In this document: positions 12,121 to 23,567 of the stretch, one piece after another | How the letters are laid out: the number at the start of each line of letters is the position of its first letter | Position numbering within the stretch: the stretch's first letter is position 1 | DNA from: Delphinus delphis | Taxonomy: Eukaryota; Chordata; Mammalia; Artiodactyla; Delphinidae | Direction of reading: 5' to 3' | DNA length: 64,000 bases | Assembly (NCBI RefSeq): GCF_949987515.2 | Contig: NC_082696.1 | Location: 320,001-384,000 of the forward strand | The notes under the pieces: generated by a model | The model's database searches: none | Told to the model about the DNA's origin: nothing | What the model saw: the letters and a program-made list of their open reading frames with translations, nothing else | Made by a program: the position numbers and the translations under genes

Positions 12121-13789
12121 GAAGCCTCAACATTTAAAAAGAATAAAGCCTCTGGGAGCAGCAACTCTGTGTCTCTCAGTGTTTCAGTCCCAGTGCTTGG
12201 AGCAAGCAGGGCACAGCAAAGTAGTACAATACACGGATGGCAACTTCAGTGCAGCCTGTTTGGTGCCCCTCTCACATGTACATACCCTGAGACTACATGT
12301 GTACATACGTATAGTCAATCCTCACTACCCATGGATTTCATACGTGTGAATTTGCCTACTTGCTAAAAATTTCCAAGGAAGGAGAAGATCGGAGATGCAC
12401 AACCTCCCAGAAGGAAAGGCAAGTGAGCAACACAACACAACACAGCACAACAAACACCACACAACAGTCATCAACATTCGAGACGTCGGAGCACGAGAGC
12501 CTTCCTCCCAGATATTAGCTGTGCTCTATTTCCCAGAGTCGAGATGTCGCCCCAAAGCCTTTCCCCAATGAAGAAACCTTCATTTCTTTTAGCCTCAACA
12601 GGCCATGTGTCCAGAGTTGTTTGTTGTCTTTCATACTCTTTAATAGACTTACTTCGTTTAAAGGGGAAAAATTTGCCCAAGAACGTGGCTACTAGAGACC
12701 TGATCCAGTGCCCTGTTTCTCTGGCATCTAGATGTTCACAGATGTGGTAATGACAGTGAGGGAAGGCACAGAAAGGCTTGAGGGTAAGAGGGGTTACTGC
12801 CCTCTCCCCTTCTGGGAGTCCCTGTGCCTGCCCACAGGCCGTGGGGAGTGGTGCTGAAACCCGCGCAGCTCTGTCGCCCAGACGCTTCTGCAAGCTGGTA
12901 CATTCCCGCCCTGTGGCATGGAGGTCAGAGGGCTGCTTCCAGATATTCTCTTTTCTGCAGAGCTTTCTGTCCAGAGCAGCTGCTGGTTTCCCAGCCCCTG
13001 CGCCCCATTCTGGGAGGAGCCGCACTCTTTCCCTGCTCTGTTGTAAACAGTAGGTGCTCAGAGAGCCTGGGCCCGAAAGGCAGGGCAGGAGGCCACACGT
13101 AAGCTGGCGGGGGAGCAGGGCCCCTGCGAGCGGGCGGGAAGCAGGCACCGCCCGCCCGGCCTGTGGGACGCCCTGCGCGGGTGGCTTGCTCAGAAGATGG
13201 GGTTCCCTCGTCCCTTTCTGGAGCACCACGCCCTCCCCACCTCCGCCATCGTTTCCTGCTGCGGCCCCTTGCGCAGCGTCTGTCGGTTATAATCTTGTCC
13301 CCTATCGGCTGCAGCCAGGAGGGCAAAGCTTCACACGTCTTGCTCGCTTGGACGGGTGTCTGGCGCTCAGGGTGCACAGCACCTGGTTGTGGTGAACGGA
13401 TCCAGCCCCTGCTCGGCTGGTGACCGTCTGTACTGCACAGCCTGTGACACGGGACAGACCACTTCAGGCCTCTGACCCTCCGCTCCTTCGAGAACACGGG
13501 TTTTGAGGGGACTCTGTGATTCTATGTCATGAGCGTGAAGCCACACTGGGAACCAGCAGACGCAAGCTGGGGAGTCGCCCTGGACAGAAATGGGTAGGCA
13601 GGAGGGCTTCCAGAACCATCAGAAAGCACTCTGTGGGGTAGAGGAAGGAGGGCGGCAACCAAGGGGACAAAGGAAAACTCCTGCCCAAGGGACAGTCCTC
13701 AGACTCCGCCCTCACCAGCCCCTCTCAGCCTGGAGGCTCGGCTCTGACCAGGAGGGCCGCGTCATCTGTCACAGAATTCATGCCATTTA
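12121..13789. other. Intergenic, no gene recognised
   Basis: This stretch contains a 252-codon minus frame (12,471-13,229) in GC-rich DNA. Its translation matches nothing I know, and other frames over the same DNA are also open, as expected by chance. Confidence 0.55.
12428..12467. repeat. ACAAC-type tandem repeat
   Basis: Imperfect pentanucleotide units (CAACACAACACAACACAGC and so on). Confidence 0.8.
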
Positions 13790-13905
13790 AGCCTGACAGT
13801 AGGCCTACTTTGTCACACAGATGAGGAACCTGGGACTCAGAGAGGTTAAATCCTTCCCCACGGTCACAGCAGCTGGAGAGGCGAGGAGATCGCATCTGAC
13901 CCCAA
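13790..13905 (-). repeat. MIR SINE fragment, antisense
   Basis: The sequence CACAGATGAGGAACCTGGGA, then CTCAGAGAGGTTAAATCCTT and GGTCACAGCAGCTGG is the reverse complement of the MIR core. Confidence 0.7.
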
Positions 13906-13977
13906 AGCCTGAAATGTTACAGATCTCTTAGCTTCTGACAGTTCCCTGAAAACTGCAAAGGACAGCGGTTGTTAGGA

Positions 13978-14150
13978 GTTCAGGCTCTGAAGTGAGAACG
14001 CAGGGTGAGACTCCTGGTGCTGCCCTGTCTGTGCCTCAGTTTCCACATCTGTAAAATAATGGGGATGATGGTGGTATCTGTGCCACGGGGTTCAGTGGCT
14101 TAAACTGAAAACACGGCTGACAAGCAATACGCGACCATAAGCATTAGCTG
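13978..14150 (+). repeat. MIR SINE fragment
   Basis: It contains TGTGCCTCAGTTTCCACATC, TGTAAAATAATGGGGATGAT and CCACGGGGTTCAGTGGC, a good MIR match immediately downstream of an oppositely oriented MIR. Confidence 0.75.
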
Positions 14151-14995
14151 CTACTACGGTGATTATGCTTGAAGAATTACTACAATGAGGAGAAAGCCTG
14201 CTTTTCCAGGTTTATCTCCTGTTGCTTTTGAATCCCCTCCGACTCTGCTCTAGATGAGAAGTCCGTGAGGAGAAAGTGCTCAGACAGTCCATGCTGGTGG
14301 CCCAGACCTGTCTGAGGTCCCCACTTACCAGCCTTCTGGGCAGAGGAGAGGGAGAGCCATCCTCTAGGTGACATCTGCCTGACTGCTTTCAATGGTGCCT
14401 CATTTCTTTCAGGTTTTGGGATTAGCTCGTCAAGCTAGCTTGTGTGGCCACTTTGAAGGAGACGCGATCCTGGGAGAGCCAAGGACTGGGGATGACAAGG
14501 GGTCAGGGTGCGGCCGGGCCCCTCGAAGGCCTGGCTGAAGACAAGACACACCCCCAGACACGGAAGGGCCGATGTGGCCGCGGCTCAGGCCGACCCTCCC
14601 ACCTGGGCTGCAGGGGCTCATGCAGCCTTCGGATCAGGAGGGGTCAGGAGAGGGAAGGAAGATGGTCGGCCCAGGACACGCAGCCCCTCTTAGGTGGCCC
14701 CTGCGCCGACCCCGCTTCTCGTTACCTGCTCTCTGGGTGTCTTCTGGCTTTGCCTTCTGCTGCCTGTCTGTCTCAAGTGCCAGCTCCTGCAGAGAAGCTG
14801 GCCGTCCCCTCAGTTTCCCATCAGCCCCCTGGGCCTTCTGCCTCTTGGGCCAAGGGCAGATTCAGACGCTACCCTTGAACTAGGAGTGACTTAAGAAGGG
14901 CAGTGAGCACGGCAGGGGCTCCTATGTGCGTCTACTGGACGCCCAGGGCTCAGCGTTGAGGCCAGGTAGCCAGGGCATGACCGTTAGGGGTGGAA

Positions 14996-15070
14996 GCAGA
15001 GACAGAGACAGAGAAAGACACAGGCAGAGAGAGAGACAGAGAGACAGGGGCAGAGACACACACAAAGAGG
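14996..15070. repeat. GAGACA-type tandem repeat
   Basis: Imperfect GACAGA and GAGA units over about 75 bp. Confidence 0.85.
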
Positions 15071-15144
15071 AAGGAGAGGCGTCCGGCACCTGCTGGAGGT
15101 GAGCACAGCTGCCTCTGGCTCAGCCACACCTCCTGGAAAGGACA

Positions 15145-15192
15145 CCCCCATTTTATGGATGAGGAAATTGAGGCTCAGGGAGATTCAGGGGC
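15145..15192 (-). repeat. Short MIR fragment, antisense
   Basis: CCCCATTTTATGGATGAGGA and AATTGAGGCTCAGGGAGATT are reverse MIR core. Only about 48 bp is recognisable. Confidence 0.55.
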
Positions 15193-16810
15193 ACCTGGGT
15201 TTTGCTCAGCTTGTCTGAGCCTCCTTACTCCCGGGGAAGCTGTGGAGGAAATTTAAAAGGAAGAGATGGAGAGAGCAAAATTACTATGTTTGCATTGGGC
15301 CTGAGGGCAGTTTGCCAAAGGTGGAGGGAAGCCACACCTGTGCAGACCGGAGAGGCTGTGTGTCCCCAAGTCAACTAGAAGTTGCCGGGAAAGGCCACGA
15401 TGGCAAGCACGACAGCTCCCCCTGGGGAGGAGGGAAGGCAGCTTAGCGTGGGGGGAAGATGGAGGCGTCTGTGTTTATTAAATCACACAGCGGGGTCTGG
15501 AGGGGGGCGGTGCCGCGGGACTCATTGGTGTGGAAGAGGTTCCCTGAGTGCATCTCACGGGGGCCTGGCTGGGAACGCAGCCGGCAGAGCTGAGCAAGGG
15601 AACAGACACACAGGACTAGCTGTGGGGCGGCTGGGGAGGAGGGTGGAGATGGCGGCCCAGGAAGGCTTCGAGGGGCTTGCGGATGCCCCTCCGTCTGGGG
15701 CCACTGTCCTGGTGGTGCCCTGCCCCACCTGAGGTAGCAGAACCGCACCCGCAGGGTAGGGAGATGCCAGGGAGTTGCCTACAGAGCACAGCGTCTGTGA
15801 TCAGACCCTTGCACGGTCCTGAGCTGGGTGGAGGGAAGAGAAGAACCGACGACCGGGGAGAAAGGAATTCCCAGCGAACAGCTGGATCTCAGACACCGGC
15901 AGAGACTGTCAGGCGACGGTGTCTCAACGATAGTGCGCGTGTGTGTGTGACACACGAAACCGTCTAATGTCTCGTTTTAGTCTCAAAACCATGCTTGGGT
16001 GCAGTAACCAGCTATCGCTATGACAACCCTGTGCTCCAAGCCATCACCCCGGTGCTCGGTGGCATTGGGCAGTAGGCTCCCTTTCTCACTCAGCGTCTGT
16101 GGGCAGCGGGCCTGGCAGGCCCCCTCCCGGGACGAGGGGGCAACTCTCCAGGCCTGGCTCTCCCATGAAGGGGTGGGAGGGCTGGAGGTGAGGACTCACT
16201 GAGCAATGCCTCAGCCGACCGGCTTGTTTTCTAGCTAAGAAAGAACAGGCCCGAGGGTTCATTTGCTCGTCAGCACATTCTTCACCTCCAGAAGGGGGCA
16301 AGCGTAGGCCCAGCTGGGGGCAGATGCGGGATCTGGGGGTCAGAGCATAGCTGCAGACACCTGCGTCTATTTGAGCCGGTTCAAGCAGAGGAGGACATAA
16401 CACAGGGAACAGGCACTTCCGGAGTCTGAAGCCGAGGGCGGGCTCTAGCTTGGACTTCCAGAAACAACCCCTGCCCCACGCTCTCAGGACTAGCCCGGTG
16501 AGAGGGCTGGCGCTCCTGCTTCCAGGATCAGAATTCAGGGCGGTCAGATGCCCTGCAGGCACGCAGACCTCGGGAGAGGGTGCTGGTAGCTCCGTGGGCT
16601 GCCAGGCCCCACCTGCCTTGTTCTTTAAACAGTAAAGAGTGATCTGTGGGGACTTAGGGCTTCTCTGCTAAACGGCCCCGGCAGAGTCTGCAGATGGGAC
16701 CAGAGACGGAGCTGCTCTTCCCGCAGCCCCAAGCCTGACCCTGGATGCTCTGTGGCCGCTGTGCCTGCGCGAAGGCCCTTGGGCCCGGGCAGCCTCTGAG
16801 CTGCCCTCGG

Positions 16811-16860
16811 CAGCGTGTGCGGGTGCGTGCACACGTGTGCCTGCGCGTGCGCGTGCCTGC
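16811..16860. repeat. Alternating purine-pyrimidine (TG/CG) tract
   Basis: A largely alternating run (GCGTGTGCGGGTGCGTGCAC, then GTGCCTGCGCGTGCGCGTGC). Such tracts can adopt the Z-form; here that is only an inference. Confidence 0.7.
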
Positions 16861-16995
16861 CTACTTGAGTACGGACCTGGGTTTGGATTCTGGTTTGGAA
16901 CCCTGGACCCACCACTTGTTAGCTGTATAATCTGGGGCAAAGGCACAGCTTCTCAGACCTCGGTTACTCACCCGGGAAGAGGGCTGCCAGCACCA
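16855..16995 (+). repeat. MIR SINE fragment
   Basis: Recognised from CCTGGGTTTGGATTCTGG, CACTTGTTAGCTGTATAATC, GGGCAAAGGCACAGCTTCTC and CTCGGTTACTCACC, the standard order of MIR. Confidence 0.7.
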
Positions 16996-16999
16996 GGCT

Positions 17000-19900
17000 G
17001 AGTGCCCGGGAGCCTGGGAATTTCCCCAGGAGCCGGAGGGTGCTGCTGGGGTCTCCGAAAGGGCCCTGACAAGGCGCCCTCCTCCGCATCTGGGTCTCAA
17101 GCAAAATGAGACCCCCCCGGTCCTGGGTCATCGTGCAGTTCCAGTCGGACCAGCGACTCCCTTCCGCGAGAAGACAAACCGCGTCTTGTCCAGACACCGC
17201 GACTGTGCTTTCCAGTCGCAGGTGGTGGCGCTCGGGGCCTCACCGATAAACATTTATTGCCCAGAGCTACTGCAGACAGCGAAGGACGTCATAAAGTCAA
17301 ATGCCAAATGAACGTGGCTTGTTTAGGACTCACTGGCTTCCCTAGCAGGACTTGGGAGGGTCTTTCATGGGAAAGGAACTGACCGCGGCGCCACACCAAG
17401 CAGGAGTGCAGACGGCCTGTCTCAAGACCACCTCCCTCCTCCACGCCCCACGGCTCGCCGCGGGCCAGGGCCACCTCTTCCAACCGCAGCCCCGGGGACA
17501 AACCCCGCCGGGTGGCCCCCGGCGGGGCTCTCGCTCATCCTTTCTTCGGACGCACCACTGACTGTGCTTCGGATCTCAGCTGAAGTTCGGGGCTGACCAG
17601 TGAGACCCTGCCTGACAGAAGGGTGGTAGGGGGTGAGTCTGCGATTCCTGACTTTCCTTTTTGGCTGTCTGGAGTCTCCCGGAAGCCCCGCCTTGTCTGG
17701 TCACCACACCAGCCTCCCCTGAACCTTTCTCAGTGGGACGTGGGACCAGGGGAAACAGTCCCCTTCCCTTTTTGCTCTCCCAGGCAACTGGTCACCGATC
17801 AGCAGGACGGCTGCAACCGGGGTGGGTCTGGCTGGCTGAGGAGGCCTGAGAGGGACTGACACACCTCGGAACTGCCCAGATCATTCTGTTACTGAGGATA
17901 CAGCCTGTATTCAGGCGTGGTCACTTGAGAAAAGAAAAACAAAACAAGACAAAACCAATGAGCTAAAACAATTAAAAGGTAAAAGGAAAAACACCAAAGT
18001 TAATTATCTACTTTTCTTTCTCTTAGGTTGTCAAATGACGCTCATCCCCCACCATGAACCGTAAAAAACCAGGACAGAGACTTCCTTGAACCATGAGCAT
18101 TTGTGGCAAGATCCACTTTTAATACGTGAAGTGCCCACGGAATCAGTCGCCACGGTGAGCGCGTCCTTGCAATAAATAACGTTCGCGTCACGTTTAGACT
18201 GCGCGAGGACTTTTACGTAACTTTCCACTGGATTCCATGGTAACGTTTGCAGTACAAGTTGTTGAAAGTGTCATTCAGCTTTTTAAAATGAGGAAACTGA
18301 GAGGATTCATGGTTTGTCGAGGCCTCTTTAAGGAACTTCAACACATCTGGGGAGACCATGAATTCTTAGTGACAGGGATGTGGTCGGGGGAGGGGAAGGC
18401 TGTGAGGAGCCGGTGGCAGCCGCTGCGCTCGCAGGTCTGCGCCCCTGTTCACCGCCCTGACAGGGAGGCACCACATCCCCGCCTTGGAAGAGGACCCCAA
18501 GGGTCAGAGAGGCTAAGGCGCTCGTCCAAGGTCACGCAGCTAGTGCCTGCTCGTGCCAAGCCCCAGTGCCTTCCTCCAGCCTCCCCGAACCCCGCCCCCC
18601 TGCCCCTGCCCACCTGCCCAGCGCCCCTGCACTGGGAAGGGCCAGAGTGTGAGTGGGGTCGTGAGCCCGGTAAGGTGGTAGAACTTTGGGGCCGAGGGCC
18701 TTAGGGATCATTTAGCCCCTCATCTTAGTCCTTTTCTCCTGGCTGGTGGGCTGGGAAGCGGATCCCTGAACCCCTGTCCGCATCTTGGCCTGAACTGCCA
18801 ATGTGAGCACTGATGTCCGGTCGGGCGGCTCAGGGCGCCCCCCACTGGCAGGAGGGGACTCAGCACCACGGGCTCTGCTCCTCTGCGTCTGGTCTGAGGT
18901 TCTCCTGCCCGGGAGGGAAGGACAGAGGACGCTCCTTGAGATTCAAAGTTTCTATGCATAACAAAGTTCTCCCCAGAAGAAGGAAGGGGGAATTGGATAG
19001 CTCTAGGAACCAGTAACAGGATAGGGAGTTTTTAACCTGTACAGACCACCTGTTGGAATCTGGCTGGCCGGCCTGACAGCTGCTTGGTGAGGGCTGGTCT
19101 CATTTGGGGTGGAGGGGCAGCTGTGCCCGGTCACCACCTACCCTTAGCCAGTACCTCTGCTGACAGAAGCAGTCGAGGACCGGGGTCCAGGGCGGCCACC
19201 CTTACGCTCATTAATTCTGTTCCATTGTCACAGGAACAGTCAGTGAGCACCTAGGCGAGCAAAGCTCTGCTTCCTCAGGGGACAGATGTGAGAGGGTACG
19301 GCCTGGGTTTGGGGCTCACCTGGGGCCTGTCCAGAGGGCGTCCCGTCCCCGGGGGTGCAGGCAGGGGTGCCCCGGGTTTGGTGTGTGTTTAGTGAACGGC
19401 CCAGATGGACAGCTGCTCCATCCACTGCTAAAGGGGGGCTTACTTAGAACTCTGTCGACTTGACTTTCAAACCACTAAGACCATCTTTGGTGAGCCAAGA
19501 TCAAGGGTAAATTGTGTAGCCATGAGTCAGGCTTTAGAAAAACTGGCAGAAACAGACAATCTTGTGTAGGTATTTTTTAGGTTGGCAAATTTTAAATAGA
19601 AAACTTTTTGTCTATTCTAGGAAGGATTTCTGTTGACAACTATCTCACTAGTTTATGGTGTATAGCAGCCAAGGACACTTCTTGTAGACAAAATTAAGTT
19701 CTTCCTGAAGTAGTGTTTTCGTAGGATTTGGGCCACAGGGCTCAGGTGAACTATGGTGGCCTGCAGTTTGATTGTTCTGGGAAAACTTCTTGGACAGCTG
19801 AAGCCTCCATGCACGTCCGAGCCACGGGGGCAAACCCCAGATGCTCAGACAACACTGCTAAACAGTAACTGAAGTGAGCAGAAACAACTAACATACCTCA

Positions 19901-21360
19901 CTTGAAGAGTTCCGGGTGAATTACTGTTCCGTGACAGAGGCTAACCCTCAGGAAGGTTATATCAAGCATCAAATCGTGTGTCCAACAAACATTCACTGAG
20001 CACCGAGGGTGTGCAAGCTACCCTAAGAGGGCAGTCCCCCTGCAGGGACGCGCGCCCCCGGCCCCGTGCTCCGGGCACCATTTTAGAGACGTTTTGAGTG
20101 AATGTGCTCATGTCACCAGGGCTACAGTGACACACTCAAGTGGCCAGTGCTTGGTTTCCCAGCTGAATCGGGGAAGTTCAGGGAAATCGGTCGTGTTAAC
20201 GAGTTCAGGTGTATCCACTCCGGCTACTAGATTAAGGTTTTATGCGTCCATTTGGCCGAGGTGTCCACCGCTGTCCCTCCCAATGTGTCCTGTCCTCGCT
20301 CTTTGTCCTTCGAGTTCTGGCTCCAGGTCACACCGGGCAGCCCACTGGACTCCAACACAGCTTGCAGCTCTGCGCCTGGCTGGCGAGGGGCACAGTTTGT
20401 GGAAAGCAGGACTAGAGGCCTCAAGCCAAGGACCTGTGAAGAGGGTCCGCTGCAATGCAGACCCCACAAAAGCATCTTCTGTGGTGTAGCAAGGTCACCC
20501 TTGCATCTTGTTGTCCCTGGAGGGGCTGCCGGACGGCACCTTTTGAAAGTTCAAACTCATGCACCTTTGCAAGCGATGCCTCCTCACACGGGGCCAGCCC
20601 CAGGGAGGTGTGAATTCCCGTCTGGGGGCCGTTGTGGGACAAGCCGCCTGGCTCCTTTGATCTCAGACACTCTTCAGAGTCATTTGTGCGCGGAGATGGT
20701 GCGGCCTCACTTCTCAGCCTACTGTTGATGGCTTAGTTCCCAGAGGCGTGCGGGCAGGCAGCAGCTCTAGAAGCTGAGAGCTGCAGGCCCTGGTGTGGCT
20801 CTCGCAGGGAGAGGAGGGCGAAAGCCAAAGCTTCCATTTGCCTCTTTTACATTCACGGTTGCTTTCTGCTTTTAGCCTTTCACGGGCTCCAGTGAACAGA
20901 CTTCAGGGGCTTGTGCGGGAAGGAACCTCAAAAGCTCATTTGATCCAGCCCTCTGCCTCAGGTGGGACCACACCCAGAAGCCCCACGGGGGGACAGATGG
21001 CGGCCGCCCACCCGCTGGAGGGGCAGCCCTGCTTGGCCTCCAGCCCCTGCTGGAGGGGGTGTGCTGGGTGGGGGCTCCAGGCTCCTGCTGGCCCCTGTGT
21101 GTGCAGACCTGTGCCGGTGACAAACAAGCCCAGACTAGCTGGGCCCTGGTGACAACTCTGGGCCTGTAAGCAAAACCACCAGACACATCTGCTTGCCTCT
21201 CACAGGTTTAAAAATAAATTATGCACTGTGGGAAAGGTCCCCTTTCCCTCCTGCCCTGCACCCTTGTCCCAGAGGCCGTGTCGAGCGCCCTCTGATACCA
21301 CTGCCTGCCCTCATCGCCCCTCTGTGACCACGTTTCCTGCAAAGGCAACCCCCCGGCTGA
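17000..21360. other. Intergenic, no gene recognised
   Basis: Mostly unique DNA with one antisense MIR. A small CpG-rich patch sits at about 17,380-17,560. At 19,985-20,025 there is a short piece (AAACATTCACTGAGCACC) of a common ancient mammalian repeat. Confidence 0.55.
18478..18562 (-). repeat. MIR SINE fragment, antisense
   Basis: GTCAGAGAGGCTAAGGCGCT and CCAAGGTCACGCAGCTAGTG are reverse MIR core, rather GC-rich. Confidence 0.65.
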
Positions 21361-21955
21361 TTCTTTCTTTTTTTAAAATAGAAGTTTTAGCTGTAGAACA
21401 ATATAATTTGACATCTGTACACACTACAGTGTGATCACGACCACAAGCGTAGTTTCCATCTGACACAATACAGCTGAGTATCTATGAGCTTGTTTTTGTT
21501 TTGTTTCTCAGATTCCACAGATGAGTAAAATTGCACAATCCATCTTTCTCCACCTGACTTACGTCGCTTAGCAAAATACTTTCAAGGTCCATCCACGTCG
21601 CACGTGGCAGGATTTCGTTCTCTGTGATGGCTGAGTAGTATTCCATTGTATATATGCACCACATCTTCTTTATCCATTCGTCTGTCGATGGACGCTTGGG
21701 TTGCTTCCACGTCTTGGCTGTAAAGACACTTATAAATAGTGCTGCGATGAACATTGGGGTGCATATAAATTTTTGAATTACTCTTTTTGTTTTCTTCAGA
21801 CAAAGGCCCAGAACCAGAATTGCTAGATCGTATGGTAGCTCTACTCTTAGTTTTTGAGGAACTTTCACTCTGTTGCCCACAGTGGCTGCACTGACTTATT
21901 GTACATCCCTGCCAACAACACACGAGGGTTCCTCTTCCTCCAACATCTGTTATTT
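21361..21955 (-). mobile_element. LINE-1 3' end with ORF2 C-terminus, antisense and truncated
   Basis: The minus-strand frame at about 21,880-21,482 encodes the hallmark end of LINE-1 ORF2 (CTPMFIAALF, then TWKQPKRPSTDEWIKKMW, IYTMEYYSAI, LSDVSQVEKDG). The upstream part of ORF2 is present only in broken frames. It is inactive: the reverse transcriptase core is absent. Confidence 0.88.
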
Positions 21956-22639
21956 CTTGCCTTCTTGATGGTAGCTCCCAGGCTGATTCGTAGCTTGATT
22001 CCACTTCTGTAACAGCGTGGGGTGCAGGGGAAGTGTTGTTTGACTGACACCTGTGCCAGCCCCCTTTTCCCTGAGCCCTTCTCCCAGTTCGGCTGGGAGG
22101 TGGGGGGATGCCAATGCCTGCTCCCCTCCAGGCCACGCTGATCCACCAAGGCTGTCTGTCACTGGGAGCCGAGTTTCTCCTCCAAGCAGAGCGGACCCGT
22201 ATGCACAAGTGCTGAGGTACCATCCCCATCAGGAGCCAGGGAAAAAGCCACTACGAGCCTAAGTAACATCTTGCAAAGCTGGTCTCCTCCTCCCAGGCCA
22301 TTCCTTCTCAGCCCTCCTCTCACGATGCCCTGGCCGACAGTGCTGGGGGCCACCTCTGCCTACGGGCCAGATGCCCCGCTTCCTTCGCCGGGCCCTCATG
22401 TGATCGACCCCAACACTGCCGCCGGTCTAGGCAGTGGGGGCCTTGGGTTGGCGGTACACAGAGAGAAGGTTCTGCTACCAGGGGTGACCCTCGCACTCGG
22501 CGCTGCCTGCAGTGGTGGTGTGGGCCCTGAGCTTCATCCATTGCTGGCCCTTTGGGGGCACCTGTCTCTTTACCTCCCCTCCCCACCCGCCCCAACTCTG
22601 TGCACAACACCCGAGCTCGATGCTTAGCAGGTGCTCAAC

Positions 22640-23176
22640 ACTAATTCAAAAAGATACACGCACCCCAGTGTTCAGTGCAGCACCATGTACGACAGCAAAG
22701 CCGTGGAAGCAACCTAAATGCCCGTCGACAGATGAATGGTGAACATGTGGTGCACATATGCAATGGAATACTACTCAGCCACTAAAAAGGAGTGAAACAT
22801 GGATGGACTTCTTAGAGATTATTACGCTAAGTGAAAGAAGTCAGACAGAGAAAGACAAAGACGGTATGATATTACTCATATGCGGAATTTAAAAAATACA
22901 GCAAACTAGTGAAGAAAACATGAAAGAAACAGACTCACGGATGTAGAACACGAACTAGTGGAGAGGGAGGGGGGAGGGGCAAGCTAGGGGTTAGGAGGGT
23001 AAGAGAAACTGTTCTATATAAAATAAGCTACAGGGTTCATTGTACAGCGCAGGGAATATAGCCAATATCTTATAATAACTATAATTGGAGTATAACCTTT
23101 AAAAACTGTGAATCACTATATTGTATACCTGAAGCGTATAATATTGTACATCAGCTACACTTCAATTTTAAAAAAA
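22640..23176 (+). mobile_element. LINE-1 3' end, sense orientation
   Basis: This copy has the DNA for WKQPKCPSTDEW (about 22,706-22,742) and AATGGAATACTACTCAGCC. A typical 3' UTR follows (GGGAGGGGCAAGC, GGTTCATTGTACAGC, ATTGTATACCTGAA) and ends in an A-rich tail near 23,170. It is 5'-truncated and dead. It lies head-on to the LINE-1 at 21.4-21.96 kb. Confidence 0.88.
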
Positions 23177-23410
23177 AGTCTGCTAGTATTGCTAAACCTG
23201 TGAGCATTTTCTGTTTATGTTACTTATTTGACACATAAAACACAGGTCAGGAATATCAATACTTGTCTGCGTTACACAAGCTGTGTGGTGGTGAAAGCCT
23301 GGGGATGCCTGACAGGGGCCAGACGTGGAGCTTGCGGAAAAAAGCAGCTGAGGGTCTGAAGAGGGCTCCAGGGTGTCGGATCTCTATTTTATTTGGATTT
23401 CTATGTTATG

Positions 23411-23567
23411 AGGAGCATTTCACACACAGAGAGTGGATGTTGGATTTCATCCGATGTTTATCAGCATCTTTAAAGACAATACTTTTATCTTTTGCTCTAC
23501 TAAATGGTGGTTTACATCAAAAGACCTAGTATTGACCCATTCCTACTTCACTGGAAAAAAACCACTT
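23411..23567 (-). mobile_element. Old LINE-1 ORF2 fragment, antisense
   Basis: Runs such as GAGTGGATGTTGGATTTCAT and ATGTTTATCAGCATCTTT correspond to the reverse strand of LINE-1 ORF2. It closely resembles 33,761-33,914 and shares the same divergent sites. Confidence 0.65.

Noticed and set aside
12471..13229. A 252-codon minus-strand frame.
   Set aside because: No similarity to known proteins; the same DNA is open in other frames; no start or splice support.
21582..22229. A 215-codon minus-strand frame overlapping the LINE-1.
   Set aside because: It reads the LINE-1 ORF2 DNA in the wrong frame and joins it to unrelated flanking sequence.
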